A DNA stretch of 61,273 nucleotides from Aphodosoma sp045658305 (lineage in GTDB: Bacteria > Bacteroidota > Bacteroidia > Bacteroidales > Paludibacteraceae), in assembly GCA_045658305.1 (NCBI GenBank), contig JAZOUT010000116.1:1-61273 (forward strand). Direction: 5' to 3'. The position numbers were made by a program, and so were the translations under genes. Positions 50,351-60,239 of this stretch are shown piece after piece. Numbering within the stretch: the first letter of the stretch is position 1; each line of letters opens with the position of its first letter. The notes beneath the pieces were generated by a model, which saw only the letters and a list, made by a program, of their open reading frames with translations, was not told the origin of the DNA and did not search any database.

Positions 50351-52900
50351 GTGGAACCTAAGAAATTTAATGAAGAAGAGGCTCGAGTAGCTTCGAAAGA
50401 GTACTTTGGCGGCGATGAATTGGCTGCTCAAGTATGGGTGAATAAGTATGCCTTGAAGGATTCGCAAGGTAATTTGTATGAACGTACGCCTGCTGATATG
50501 CATTGGCGTTTGGCTAACGAGATTGCGCGTATTGAGGAGAAATATCCTAATCCGATTAGTGCGCAACAGTTGTTCGACTTGTTCGACCACTTCCGTTATA
50601 TCGTACCACAAGGTAGTCCGATGACAGGTATTGGTAACAACTTCCAAGTATCATCGTTGTCGAATTGTTTTGTGATTGGCGTGGATGGTTTAGCTGATTC
50701 GTATGGTGGTATTTTCAAAATAGACGAAGAACAAGTGCAATTGATGAAACGTCGTGGTGGTGTAGGACATGATTTGACTCATATTCGTCCAGAGGGTTCA
50801 CCTGTGAAAAATTCGGCGTTGACATCGACTGGTATTGTGCCTTTCATGGAACGTTACTCGAATTCGACTCGCGAGGTGGCGCAAGGTGGTCGTCGTGGTG
50901 CGTTGATGCTTTCGGTGGCTATCAAACACCCTGACTCTGAGAAATTCATTGATGCTAAAATGGTGCAAGGTAAGGTGACTGGCGCGAATGTGTCGGTGAA
51001 GATTGATGATGACTTTATGCGTGCCGTGGAAAGCGAAGAGGAATATACACAACAATATCCTGTATATTCGAATAGTCCGATGATTACTAAAAAGACTAAT
51101 GCTAAGGCTTTGTGGGACAAAATTATCCATAACGCATGGAGTAGTGCTGAGCCTGGTGTTTTGTTCTGGGATACTATAATTCGTGAGTCGGTGCCTGACT
51201 GCTATGCAGACCTTGGTTATCGCACTGTTTCGACTAACCCTTGCGGTGAAATTCCGTTGTGTCCTTATGATAGTTGTCGTTTGTTGGCTATTAACCTATA
51301 TTCATACGTAGAGAATCCGTTCACGGCTGAGGCTAAATTCAACTTTGATTTGTTCCGCAAACATGTTGGTTTGGCTCAACGTATTATGGACGACATTATT
51401 GACCTCGAAATCGAGAAAATCGAGAAGATTCTCGCTAAAGTACAATCTGACCCAGAGGATAACATCGTGAAACGCACTGAGTATGAGTTGTGGGAAAAGA
51501 TTATGGATAAGACATTGAAGGGTCGTCGTACTGGTGTGGGCGTGACTGCCGAAGGTGATATGTTGGCTGCATTGGGATTACGCTACGGAACTGAAGAAGC
51601 TACTGAATTCTCGGAAAAAGTGCATAGTGTGATAGCTGTAGAGGCTTACCGCTCGAGTGTACAAATGGCTAAAGAACGTGGAGCATTTGAGGTGTATGAT
51701 GCTAAACGCGAAGAGAATAATCCATTTGTAGCGCGTATTAAGGCACAAGATGAGGCGTTGTATGAAGAGATGGTGAAATATGGTCGTCGCAATATTGCTT
51801 GTTTGACTATTGCTCCTACTGGTACAACAAGTATCATGACACAAACAACATCGGGTATCGAGCCTGCGTTTATGCCAGTGTATAAACGTCGTCGCAAAGT
51901 GAATCCTAACGATGTGAACGTGCGTGTAGACTTTGTTGATGCTGAAGGAGATGCATTTGAAGAGTATATCGTATTCCACCATAAATTCGCAGAATGGATG
52001 CGCGTGAATGGTATTGACACAGAGAAAAATTATACTCAGGAGGAATTAGACGAAATTGTAGCTCGCTCACCTTATTATAAAGCTACATCTAACGACATTG
52101 ACTGGTTGCAAAAAGTTAAGATGCAAGGTCGTGTACAGAAATGGGTTGACCATAGCATTAGTGTGACTATCAACTTGCCTGCTACAGCAACAGAAGAACT
52201 TGTGTCGCAACTTTACCTCGAAGCATGGAAATCTGGTTGTAAAGGATGTACTATCTATCGTGATGGTTCACGTTCGGGGGTATTAGTGTCGGTATCGAAA
52301 AAAGATGAAGAGAAAAAAGATGATAAACGCTGCGTTTGCTTCTCTATGTCGGAATACGAACGTCCTAAAGAATTGAATTGCGACATTGTGCGATTCCAGA
52401 ATAAAAAAGAGAAATGGATAGCATTCGTAGGTTTAAAAGACGGTCGTCCTTACGAAATCTTTACTGGTATTGCCGACGACGAAGAGGGTATTTTATTGCC
52501 TAAATCGGTAACTGAAGGTAAGATTATTAAGACTACCGACGACGAAGGCAATCGTCGCTACGACTTCCAATATAAGAATACACGTGGCTATAAAACTACA
52601 GTCGAGGGACTTTCGCACAAGTTTGACAAAGAGTATTGGAATTATGCAAAATTGATTTCGGGTGTGTTGCGCTATGGTATGCCTATCGACCAAGTGGTGA
52701 AATTGGTAGGTAGTCTTCAGTTGGATAGCGAATCTATCAATACATGGAAAGCTGGTGTTGAACGTGCTCTTAAAAAATATATTCCTGACGGTACACAAAT
52801 GGAGTCTATGGAGTGTCCTGAATGTCATCAACACACAATTGTGATGAAAGAGGGTTGTCTCGTTTGTAGCAACTGTGGATACTCTAAATGCGGAGGATAG
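50351..52900 (+). CDS. nrdJ: Ribonucleotide reductase class II (adenosylcobalamin-dependent)
   Basis: The GTG at 50351 (V/M-EPKKFNEEEARVASKEYFGGDELAAQVW) is preferred, giving 849 residues, because the promoter -7 box lies upstream of it and downstream of 50285. It reduces ribonucleotides to deoxyribonucleotides using B12 and thioredoxin. Evidence: RRGGVGHDLTHIRPEGSPV, the active-site STNPCGEIPLCPYDSC, CLTIAPTGTTSIMTQTTSGIEP and the C-terminal Cys-rich zinc-binding end (CPECHQH...CSNCGYSKCGG). malQ follows five bases after the stop. Confidence 0.95.
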   Translation: MEPKKFNEEEARVASKEYFGGDELAAQVWVNKYALKDSQGNLYERTPADMHWRLANEIARIEEKYPNPISAQQLFDLFDHFRYIVPQGSPMTGIGNNFQVSSLSNCFVIGVDGLADSYGGIFKIDEEQVQLMKRRGGVGHDLTHIRPEGSPVKNSALTSTGIVPFMERYSNSTREVAQGGRRGALMLSVAIKHPDSEKFIDAKMVQGKVTGANVSVKIDDDFMRAVESEEEYTQQYPVYSNSPMITKKTNAKALWDKIIHNAWSSAEPGVLFWDTIIRESVPDCYADLGYRTVSTNPCGEIPLCPYDSCRLLAINLYSYVENPFTAEAKFNFDLFRKHVGLAQRIMDDIIDLEIEKIEKILAKVQSDPEDNIVKRTEYELWEKIMDKTLKGRRTGVGVTAEGDMLAALGLRYGTEEATEFSEKVHSVIAVEAYRSSVQMAKERGAFEVYDAKREENNPFVARIKAQDEALYEEMVKYGRRNIACLTIAPTGTTSIMTQTTSGIEPAFMPVYKRRRKVNPNDVNVRVDFVDAEGDAFEEYIVFHHKFAEWMRVNGIDTEKNYTQEELDEIVARSPYYKATSNDIDWLQKVKMQGRVQKWVDHSISVTINLPATATEELVSQLYLEAWKSGCKGCTIYRDGSRSGVLVSVSKKDEEKKDDKRCVCFSMSEYERPKELNCDIVRFQNKKEKWIAFVGLKDGRPYEIFTGIADDEEGILLPKSVTEGKIIKTTDDEGNRRYDFQYKNTRGYKTTVEGLSHKFDKEYWNYAKLISGVLRYGMPIDQVVKLVGSLQLDSESINTWKAGVERALKKYIPDGTQMESMECPECHQHTIVMKEGCLVCSNCGYSKCGG

Positions 52901-52904
52901 GATT

Positions 52905-55457
52905 ATGGTTTCTTTTAAATTGTATTGTCCGACTAAATTTGGACAGAATTTATATATAAAAATAGGTGATGAGATGCACGCCATGTCGTATTATCACAAT
53001 GCGGTGTGGACTGCCGAACTCGAATTGCCTAAATCAAAGGCTATTCGCTACCAATATGTGTTGGTAAATGCCGATGACACACAGTTGCTTGACTCGCCAA
53101 AATATCGCTATTTGCCTGCTCATGAGGGAGATGTAGATGTAGAAGACGAATTTGGCTATCGCGAAGTACGCTCGGTATTTGAAACTAAGGCGTTCACAGA
53201 ATGTCTTATGCGTCAAAAAGATGAAAAGGCATTGCCTAAACTCAAAAAAGGCGAGGTGCTCTTGATGCTTAATGCGCCTGGTGTATTGCCTGAACAAGGT
53301 GTGGCTATGCTTGGTAATCAAGAGTTTCTTGGCAATTGGGATGAGTCACGCAAAGTGATACTTACGCCATCGGTAGGAGGCTGGTGGTATACTAAATTGC
53401 CTGCTAACGCATATCTTACTCATGCTGAATACAAGTTTGTAGTCTATGATCGTGCTACTAATGCTGTAGTTAAATGGGAATTGGGCGAAAACCGACGTAT
53501 GCCGTTGGTGTCTGGTTCTAAAGTGTTTACCAATTCTATTCGTATTGACTATAATTGGCATGGTACAGGTGTCGCTATCCCTGTATTTTCGTTGCGTAGT
53601 AAAAAAGGTTGGGGCGTAGGTGAATTCTTAGATTTGAAACGCATGGCTGATTGGGCTGTGGCTCGTGGTCAAAAGTTGATTCAAATTTTGCCTATCAACG
53701 ACACAACTTCGACTCGTACTGACCTCGATTCTTATCCTTATCGCGCTAACTCAGTATATGCTCTTCACCCTATGTATCTCAACATGGAGGCATTGGGCAG
53801 ATTGGATAGCTCTTCGAAGATGAAGGAGTATCGCGCTAAGGCTAAAGAACTTAACGAGTTATCTGCTATCAACTATTCGGCTGTAAACGAACTCAAATGG
53901 AACTATATCCGTGATATTTTTATTGAAAAATATGACGAAATTGTTGCCGACAAAGAGTTCAAAGCATTCGTGAAAGAGAATGCTCATTGGTTGAAAGATT
54001 ATGCTGTATTCTCTTGTCTAAGAGATAAGTATAATACTGATAAATACTCAGAGTGGGGCGAATATGCCGAATATTCAGAAACTAAACGAGAGGCGTTTAT
54101 TAAAAAGAATAAAAAGGCTGTTGAATTGTACTATTTTATTCAATTCTCGCTCGATGCTCAACTATGTGAGGCTATCAAATATCTACATTCGAAAGGGGTA
54201 GTAGTGAAAGGAGACTTGCCTATCGGTATCAGTGCTACAAGTGTGGATGCGTGGGTGAATCCACGACTATTCAACCTCGATAAACAAGCCGGTGCACCAC
54301 CTGACGATTTCTCAGTAACTGGTCAAAATTGGGGTTTCCCAACTTACAATTGGGCTGAGATGGCCAAAGATAAATATGCGTGGTGGATGTCTCGTTTCCA
54401 AAATATGGGTCGCTATTTTGATGCTTTCCGTATTGACCATATCCTTGGATTTTTCCGTATTTGGGAAATTCCTACAGATTGTGTATGGGGATTGTTAGGC
54501 TATTTTAATCCTACGATGCCTTTGTCAGTCTCAGAGATAGAGCACTATGGTTTTTGGTTCGACCGCGACCGTTATACTATACCGTATGTAACAAAACATA
54601 ATTTATATAGTCTATTCGCAGAAAACACAGAAGAGATTATTGGTGCATATTTCAACAATCGTAGTCATGATCGTTATGTCTTTAAACCTGAATACGACAC
54701 ACAACGTAAGTTGGAAGATAGTTTTGTACGTAATGGTTTATTACCAAAACACGCTGATATTCTCGACAAATTGTTGTCGCTCTATTGTGAAGTGATTTTT
54801 ATTGAAGACCGCGCAAATGCTGGCTATTATCACCCTCGTATCAATGTGATGAAATCGCAATCTTTTGCTGAATTGTCAGACCACGAAAAATGCTGCATCC
54901 AACGTATCCATGATGAATATTTCTATCATCGACACACTAATCAATGGAGTTCAGAGGCTATGCGCAAATTGCCTGCTTTGTTGAATACTACTGATATGTT
55001 GGTTTGTGGCGAAGACTTAGGTATGGTGCCTGCTTGTGTGCCTGATGTGATGAGTCAACTTCAAATTCTCTCACTTGAGGTGCAACGTATGCCTAAAGAA
55101 ACTACTCAACGTTATGTAAACCTCGATACAGTGCCTTATCTCTCGGTTTGCTGTACAGGTACGCACGACACAAGTCCTATGCGTATGTGGTGGCGCGAAA
55201 ATCGTGAGAATACTCAATGGTTCTATAACAATGTTTTACATCAAGGTGGGGTAGCTCCAGAGGATTTATCAGCTGAGCTTGCACAACAAATTGTCGATAT
55301 GCACGTTAATAGTAAAAGTATGTGGGCTATATTGCCTTGGCAAGACTATATGGCTTGTGATGGTGTAAATCGTTTTCCAAACCCTGATGCAGAACGCATT
55401 AATAACCCAAGTAATCCTCGCCATATATGGTGTTGGCGTATGCATAAAGAATTATAA
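52905..55457 (+). CDS. malQ: 4-alpha-glucanotransferase with two starch-binding domains
   Basis: The ATG at 52905 (MVSFKLYCPTKFGQN) follows the nrdJ stop. An earlier in-frame GTG lies inside nrdJ and is unlikely. The 850-residue product has two N-terminal CBM20-like domains (about 1-105 and 115-215), then a GH77 domain. Catalytic residues: the nucleophile Asp in FDAFRIDHILGFFRIWEIP (around residue 511), the acid/base Glu in VCGEDLGMVPACV, and Asp in CTGTHDTSPMRMW. The GH77 domain has the insertion typical of the DPE2-like group (KKAVELYYFIQF region). It rearranges alpha-1,4-glucans in the cytosol. Confidence 0.95.
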   Translation: MVSFKLYCPTKFGQNLYIKIGDEMHAMSYYHNAVWTAELELPKSKAIRYQYVLVNADDTQLLDSPKYRYLPAHEGDVDVEDEFGYREVRSVFETKAFTECLMRQKDEKALPKLKKGEVLLMLNAPGVLPEQGVAMLGNQEFLGNWDESRKVILTPSVGGWWYTKLPANAYLTHAEYKFVVYDRATNAVVKWELGENRRMPLVSGSKVFTNSIRIDYNWHGTGVAIPVFSLRSKKGWGVGEFLDLKRMADWAVARGQKLIQILPINDTTSTRTDLDSYPYRANSVYALHPMYLNMEALGRLDSSSKMKEYRAKAKELNELSAINYSAVNELKWNYIRDIFIEKYDEIVADKEFKAFVKENAHWLKDYAVFSCLRDKYNTDKYSEWGEYAEYSETKREAFIKKNKKAVELYYFIQFSLDAQLCEAIKYLHSKGVVVKGDLPIGISATSVDAWVNPRLFNLDKQAGAPPDDFSVTGQNWGFPTYNWAEMAKDKYAWWMSRFQNMGRYFDAFRIDHILGFFRIWEIPTDCVWGLLGYFNPTMPLSVSEIEHYGFWFDRDRYTIPYVTKHNLYSLFAENTEEIIGAYFNNRSHDRYVFKPEYDTQRKLEDSFVRNGLLPKHADILDKLLSLYCEVIFIEDRANAGYYHPRINVMKSQSFAELSDHEKCCIQRIHDEYFYHRHTNQWSSEAMRKLPALLNTTDMLVCGEDLGMVPACVPDVMSQLQILSLEVQRMPKETTQRYVNLDTVPYLSVCCTGTHDTSPMRMWWRENRENTQWFYNNVLHQGGVAPEDLSAELAQQIVDMHVNSKSMWAILPWQDYMACDGVNRFPNPDAERINNPSNPRHIWCWRMHKEL

Positions 55458-55478
55458 ATTAATCTAAAATAATACACT

Positions 55479-56306
55479 ATGAAAAAATTTATTTTATCTG
55501 TATTGGTTGTTTTTATGGCAACTGTGATGGTTTTTGGTCAAGCAAAAACTGAAAGAGAAATTAAAAATTTGTTCGCACAAATTGAGAAAACTCAAGATGA
55601 TGGAAAAAGAACTCAATTAGCAAATCAAATTCAACACAAAATGATTGATGCTATTTTTGAGGCTGAAGATTTCTTTTATGATTTCCCATCTTTGAAGAAT
55701 GTTGGTAAAATATTATCTTCAGATAATCAAATTCACATGTACACATGGAATATTTTGTTGACAGATGGAACACCATTGTATTTTGCAGTTATTCAACATT
55801 ATGACTTTGGCGGTATTTATGTATTATCGCAAAGTGAGCCTATTGTACCTGCAACAACAGGATATGTGGCTGAAGCAAATTGGTATGGTGCTTTGTACTA
55901 TGATATTCACCCAATTAAATTTAAAGATAAAGAGATGTATATGGTATTTGGTCTTATGACATCAACAGATGGTGAAACTCAACATAAAGTTATTGATGTA
56001 ATGGCATTTACTAAGAAAACAGTGAAAATGGGTGCTCCATCGTTTATCACTCCTTGGACAGGTAAGAAAAAACAACATCGTGTTGTGTTTACATATGACA
56101 AAAATGCTCAAATGACATTAGATTATAACAAGAAAAAGAAGATGATAACATTTGATCACTTGTCACCAGTTCGCACAACATCTAAAGGTGTAGAGGTATT
56201 GGGTCCTGATATGTCATACGACGCTTTGATTTACAAAAAGGACATTTGGACATACAAAGAAGATGTTAGCGTTAAAAACAAAAAAGAGAAAAAAAGCAAA
56301 AAGTAA
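55479..56306 (+). CDS. Unknown secreted protein, 275 aa
   Basis: A signal peptide (MKKFILSVLVVFMATVMVFGQ) is followed by a mixed alpha/beta region of about 230 residues and a Lys-rich tail (SVKNKKEKKSKK). No family was recognised. It lies 21 bases after malQ and 83 bases before the DUF4301 gene. Confidence 0.82.
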   Translation: MKKFILSVLVVFMATVMVFGQAKTEREIKNLFAQIEKTQDDGKRTQLANQIQHKMIDAIFEAEDFFYDFPSLKNVGKILSSDNQIHMYTWNILLTDGTPLYFAVIQHYDFGGIYVLSQSEPIVPATTGYVAEANWYGALYYDIHPIKFKDKEMYMVFGLMTSTDGETQHKVIDVMAFTKKTVKMGAPSFITPWTGKKKQHRVVFTYDKNAQMTLDYNKKKKMITFDHLSPVRTTSKGVEVLGPDMSYDALIYKKDIWTYKEDVSVKNKKEKKSKK

Positions 56307-56311
56307 TTTAA

Positions 56312-56388
56312 AAGTTTATAGTATGGAGTATAGAGTGTAGAGATACTACGGTACTAAACTCTTAATTCTCAATTCTCAATTCTAATAC
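56312..56388. repeat. Heptad-periodic repeats upstream of the DUF4301 gene
   Basis: Two arrays: tatagag/tgtagag-type units (56318-56344) and ttctcaa-type units (56362-56380). Both follow a 7-base period and lie directly in front of the start codon. Confidence 0.65.
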
Positions 56389-56389
56389 T

Positions 56390-57907
56390 ATGTTTACAAC
56401 ACAAGATGTTCAACAATTTGAGTCTATCGGTATTACTTTAGAAAAAGCTGAAACTCAAGTAAATGACCTCAAGAATGGTTATCCTTTCTTGAAAATAAAA
56501 GGTGCTGCCGCTATTGGTGATGGCGTTTTGTGCCTTGATGATAAAGAACGTGAGCAACTTATTGCTGACTGGAAAGAGTATCTCAAAGGCGATGGCGAAA
56601 TCATCAAAATGGTGCCTGCATCTGGTGCAGCAAGTCGTATGTTTAAGGACTTGTTTGAGTTCGAAAACTCTGATGCAACAGAACCGAATAACGCATATAT
56701 CGAAAAATTCTTCGTAGAACGCGAAAATTTTGCTTTCTACGAAGCTCTTAATCGTGTATGTATTGCTGAAGAGGGCAAATCTATTCAAGAATTGGTTGAT
56801 GAAAAACGTTATAAAGACATTGTTCGTCTCCTTCTTCACAAAGAGGGTCTCAACTATGGCTCATTACCAAAAGGTTTGTTGCAATTCCACAAATATCCTC
56901 AATATGTGCGCACTGCGTTTGTAGAACACCTCGTTGAGGGTGCTCTTTATACTAACAATCGCAACAATGAGGTGAAAATCCACTTCACTGTGTCGCCTGA
57001 ACACATAGAGTTCTTTAAACAACACCTTATGAGCGAACTTCCTCGCTATGAGGATTTGTTCAAAGTGCGCTATAACGTAACTTTCTCTATTCAAAAACCT
57101 TCGACCGATACGCTTGCCGTTGGTCTTGATGGTGCCCCTTTCCGTAACGAAGATGGTTCAATCCTCTTCCGCCCAGGTGGTCATGGTGCTCTTATCGAGA
57201 ACCTTAACGACCTTGATGGCGATGTTATCTTCATCAAGAATATTGACAATGTGGTGCCTGACCGTTTGAAACAAGCAACTATCGATTATAAACAAGTTAT
57301 CGCTGGTCTTCTTGTGCGTGTACAAAGCCAAATCTTTGGTTTCTTGAACGAACTCGAAGGTGAAGTTTCTGACGAACGTCTTACTATTATGCTTGCATAC
57401 GCAGAACAGGTATTGTGCATCGCCTCTGATAAAGTTAAGAATATGTCGGATCTCGAATTGAAAGAGTATCTCCGTAATAAGTTCAATCGCCCTATCCGTA
57501 TCTGCGGTATGGTGAAGAACGAAGGCGAACCTGGTGGTGGTCCTTATCTCACTTATAATAGCGATGGAACTACTTCACCTCAAATTCTCGAAAGCTCACA
57601 AATCGATAAAAATAACCAAGAAGCTGTTGATTGCATGAAAAACTCAACTCACTTCAATCCTGTTGATTTGGTTTGTGCAGTACGCAACTACAAAGGCGAG
57701 AAATTCAACCTTCTCAATTATGTTGATCCTAAAACTGGTTTCATCTCTATGAAATCTAAAAATGGTATCGACATTAAGGTGCTCGAACTTCCTGGTCTTT
57801 GGAATGGCGCAATGAGCGATTGGAATACTATCTTCGTAGAAGTGCCTATCGAAACTTTCAACCCAGTGAAATCAGTCAACGACTTGCTTCGTGATCAACA
57901 TAGATAA
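56390..57907 (+). CDS. DUF4301 family protein
   Basis: A 505-residue cytosolic protein matching DUF4301, a family largely confined to Bacteroidota. Segments such as VPASGAASRMFKDLFEFE, GGHGALIENLNDLDGDVIFIKNIDNVVPDR and RICGMVKNEGEPGGGPY recall nucleotidyl/phosphate-binding loops of sugar-nucleotidyltransferase-like enzymes, but no reaction is known. Codon use suggests strong expression. It overlaps the comEC-like start by 17 bases. Confidence 0.9.
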   Translation: MFTTQDVQQFESIGITLEKAETQVNDLKNGYPFLKIKGAAAIGDGVLCLDDKEREQLIADWKEYLKGDGEIIKMVPASGAASRMFKDLFEFENSDATEPNNAYIEKFFVERENFAFYEALNRVCIAEEGKSIQELVDEKRYKDIVRLLLHKEGLNYGSLPKGLLQFHKYPQYVRTAFVEHLVEGALYTNNRNNEVKIHFTVSPEHIEFFKQHLMSELPRYEDLFKVRYNVTFSIQKPSTDTLAVGLDGAPFRNEDGSILFRPGGHGALIENLNDLDGDVIFIKNIDNVVPDRLKQATIDYKQVIAGLLVRVQSQIFGFLNELEGEVSDERLTIMLAYAEQVLCIASDKVKNMSDLELKEYLRNKFNRPIRICGMVKNEGEPGGGPYLTYNSDGTTSPQILESSQIDKNNQEAVDCMKNSTHFNPVDLVCAVRNYKGEKFNLLNYVDPKTGFISMKSKNGIDIKVLELPGLWNGAMSDWNTIFVEVPIETFNPVKSVNDLLRDQHR

Positions 57908-59963
57908 ATCCTTTCGATGGGTATCTAAAAAATATTTTGATACTACATTCGCACGACTATTCCTCATTATTTCGTTAGGTGTCATCGTGGCTGAATATAC
58001 TACGTTTGCTACTAACATTTTTCTTGTTGCGATAGTCGTAGGATTGTTTTTTATGATATTTTCCACTTTCCGAGTTAATCAACTCGGAAGGTGGATTTTT
58101 GTTTTATCATGGTCGCTATTTCTCTTTGGTGCGGGTGGTTGGTTATTGCGTCAAAAGCAAATGCCCGAACTTCCTTCTGACACTCACTCTTATATCGTTG
58201 AACTGAAAACTACACCTATCTTAAAAGGTTCATACTATCGTGCCGAAGCGGAAATAATTTATGCAAATGACTCTGTTGTCGAAAATTTGATAGGGCATAA
58301 TGTACTAATGAATATCTATACCGATTCATTGCTCAATACACCACAATTATGCGATAGATATTTAATTAATACCAAAATACTTCGTCCCAACAATGGCGGA
58401 CTAGATGGATTCGATTATGGTAAATATCTTGCTCGTAATGGGCTTTGTGGTGCTACTTATCTTTATGGTAACAATATAAAGTATCTCTCTACTGAGCAAC
58501 CCAGTGGATTTATTCAGCGCAGCTATCTATTACGTGATAAACTTATTCGGCAATTAGAATCAATAGGACTGGAGGGTAGTCAGTTAGCCATTATTTCGGC
58601 TATCACTTTGGGCGAAAAGGGTTTGCTATCTAACGATGTGCGTGATACCTTCTCTGCCACTGGGGTGTCGCATATTTTGGTTGTTAGCGGTATGCATGTA
58701 GGCTTTATATTCTTGATTATTATGTGGTTGATGAGTATAATATCGTATCGTCGTAGGTGGATTGTAGTTGTATTAGGGTTGATAGTATTGTGGTCGTATG
58801 CTTTACTTACAGGATTAGCTCCTTCGGTTGTACGAGCTACGTTTATGTTCTCTATGATGCTCTTATTTAGAGTTATGGGCGAGAAATATCGGGTAAAACA
58901 TGCTCTATGTCTCTCCGCTACAATCCTAATTCTTATCAATCCTAACGTACTTTTCAACGTAGGTTTTCAACTCAGTTACCTGGCAGTCTGTGGTATTGTA
59001 TATTTCTATCCGTTGTTCTATAAACGAATATCTACCATCAAATCACGACCTCTGCGTTGGATTCTTTCATCCGTTGCGGTTACAGTATCGGCTCAAATCT
59101 TTACATTACCAATAGTGATATACAATTTCAACCAATTCCCTATATATTTTATTCTCTCTAATCTTTTCGTTACAGCCTTTGCACCTTTTCTGTTTCTTGG
59201 TGGAATAGCATTGTTGCCTTTGAGTTACATTCCTTTTTTCGGTGTTGGAGCTGGCTGGTTAATGAATTATGTAGTGATAATATTCGAGTATATAATCCAC
59301 CTAATTGTATCCATACCATTTTCAACAATTAAAATATATCTCTCACTTCTCGAAGTCATTTGCCTCTATTTTGTTATCTTTTGTGGCATCAATTGGGTAG
59401 AGTTGCGTAATGTCTTTGCGGAGCGATTTAAAGTGCCGTTATATTTCTCTATTTCAGTGCTTTTATTTGCGTTTGTAGTATTGGTTAGCGACATATACTA
59501 TTCTCAACGTAAGGTGCTTATTATCCCAGAAACCAATCGTTTGGTAGTGAATCTTTTTGGTGGCGATGAGAATCTTTTATTCACTAATCATCCTGACTTT
59601 GCCACCGAACGCCTTGAGCGCACTTGGCTCAAATATTCGTGCTCTGAGCCAACTATTATAACTGATACTGCACTTAGAGTCAATGCTTTTACATTTAAAA
59701 GCGAATCATATCTTATTCTTCGTGATAATATATTTCGTTATCGCCAAAATAATGGACAACCACTTGATGTTGACTGCCTTATCATTGATCGTGGAGTATA
59801 TCCATCCGAACGACTATTTACAGAATTCATTCTTCCAAAACGAGTAATCCTCACCGCCGGAGTATGGCATGGCTACCTCGAAAAATACAAAAAACTTATG
59901 GAAGAAATAGGAATTCAATATCACATAATTGCTGAATCGGGTGCCGTTGTTATAATTCAATGA
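57891..59963 (+). CDS. ComEC/Rec2-like DNA-uptake membrane protein
   Basis: A 690-residue polytopic membrane protein. It starts at a GTG inside the DUF4301 gene's end. The N-terminal region resembles DUF4131, and the core Competence domain is clear (SATGVSHILVVSGMHVGFIFLIIMW, GLAPSVVRATFMFSMML, NVGFQLSYLAVCGIVYF). ComEC forms the inner-membrane DNA channel. The C-terminal part (about 540-690) lacks the HxHxDH motif of a metallo-beta-lactamase domain, as in many Bacteroidota homologues, so it may not have nuclease activity. Confidence 0.92.
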   Translation: MINIDKSFRWVSKKYFDTTFARLFLIISLGVIVAEYTTFATNIFLVAIVVGLFFMIFSTFRVNQLGRWIFVLSWSLFLFGAGGWLLRQKQMPELPSDTHSYIVELKTTPILKGSYYRAEAEIIYANDSVVENLIGHNVLMNIYTDSLLNTPQLCDRYLINTKILRPNNGGLDGFDYGKYLARNGLCGATYLYGNNIKYLSTEQPSGFIQRSYLLRDKLIRQLESIGLEGSQLAIISAITLGEKGLLSNDVRDTFSATGVSHILVVSGMHVGFIFLIIMWLMSIISYRRRWIVVVLGLIVLWSYALLTGLAPSVVRATFMFSMMLLFRVMGEKYRVKHALCLSATILILINPNVLFNVGFQLSYLAVCGIVYFYPLFYKRISTIKSRPLRWILSSVAVTVSAQIFTLPIVIYNFNQFPIYFILSNLFVTAFAPFLFLGGIALLPLSYIPFFGVGAGWLMNYVVIIFEYIIHLIVSIPFSTIKIYLSLLEVICLYFVIFCGINWVELRNVFAERFKVPLYFSISVLLFAFVVLVSDIYYSQRKVLIIPETNRLVVNLFGGDENLLFTNHPDFATERLERTWLKYSCSEPTIITDTALRVNAFTFKSESYLILRDNIFRYRQNNGQPLDVDCLIIDRGVYPSERLFTEFILPKRVILTAGVWHGYLEKYKKLMEEIGIQYHIIAESGAVVIIQ

Positions 59964-60056
59964 TTTTAACTTTCTTCAAATTCCGCAAGTCCTCATAAAT
60001 GTTTTTATAATTAAAGATATAGTATATTGTTGTTTTTTATATTTTGAACATAGGGT

Positions 60057-60126
60057 TATAGTATGTTTATCTTATATTTATCCTATATTTATAGTATATT
60101 TATCTTATGTTTATAGTATGTTATAG
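60057..60126 (+). repeat. Six-unit 11-bp repeat element, copy 4
   Basis: Plus strand: tatagtatgtt, tatcttatatt, tatcctatatt, tatagtatatt, tatcttatgtt, tatagtatgtt, then atag. Six units again, in the spacer upstream of the second structured RNA. Confidence 0.85.
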
Positions 60127-60203
60127 ATATGGGGCAGTTAAGGAATAAGTAATAAAAAAATTGAAGTAAGAAATAGTGAGAAAAATATTTTTTGTGCGAA
60201 TGG

Positions 60204-60233
60204 TTGTTTTGTGAATTTATTTTTGTATCTTTG
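60204..60233 (+). promoter_or_regulatory. Promoter of the second structured RNA
   Basis: TTG at 60204-60206, 19 bases, TATCTTTG at 60226-60233. No further promoter match was found between the RNA terminator and the lipoprotein gene. Confidence 0.7.
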
Positions 60234-60239
60234 TAGCCG

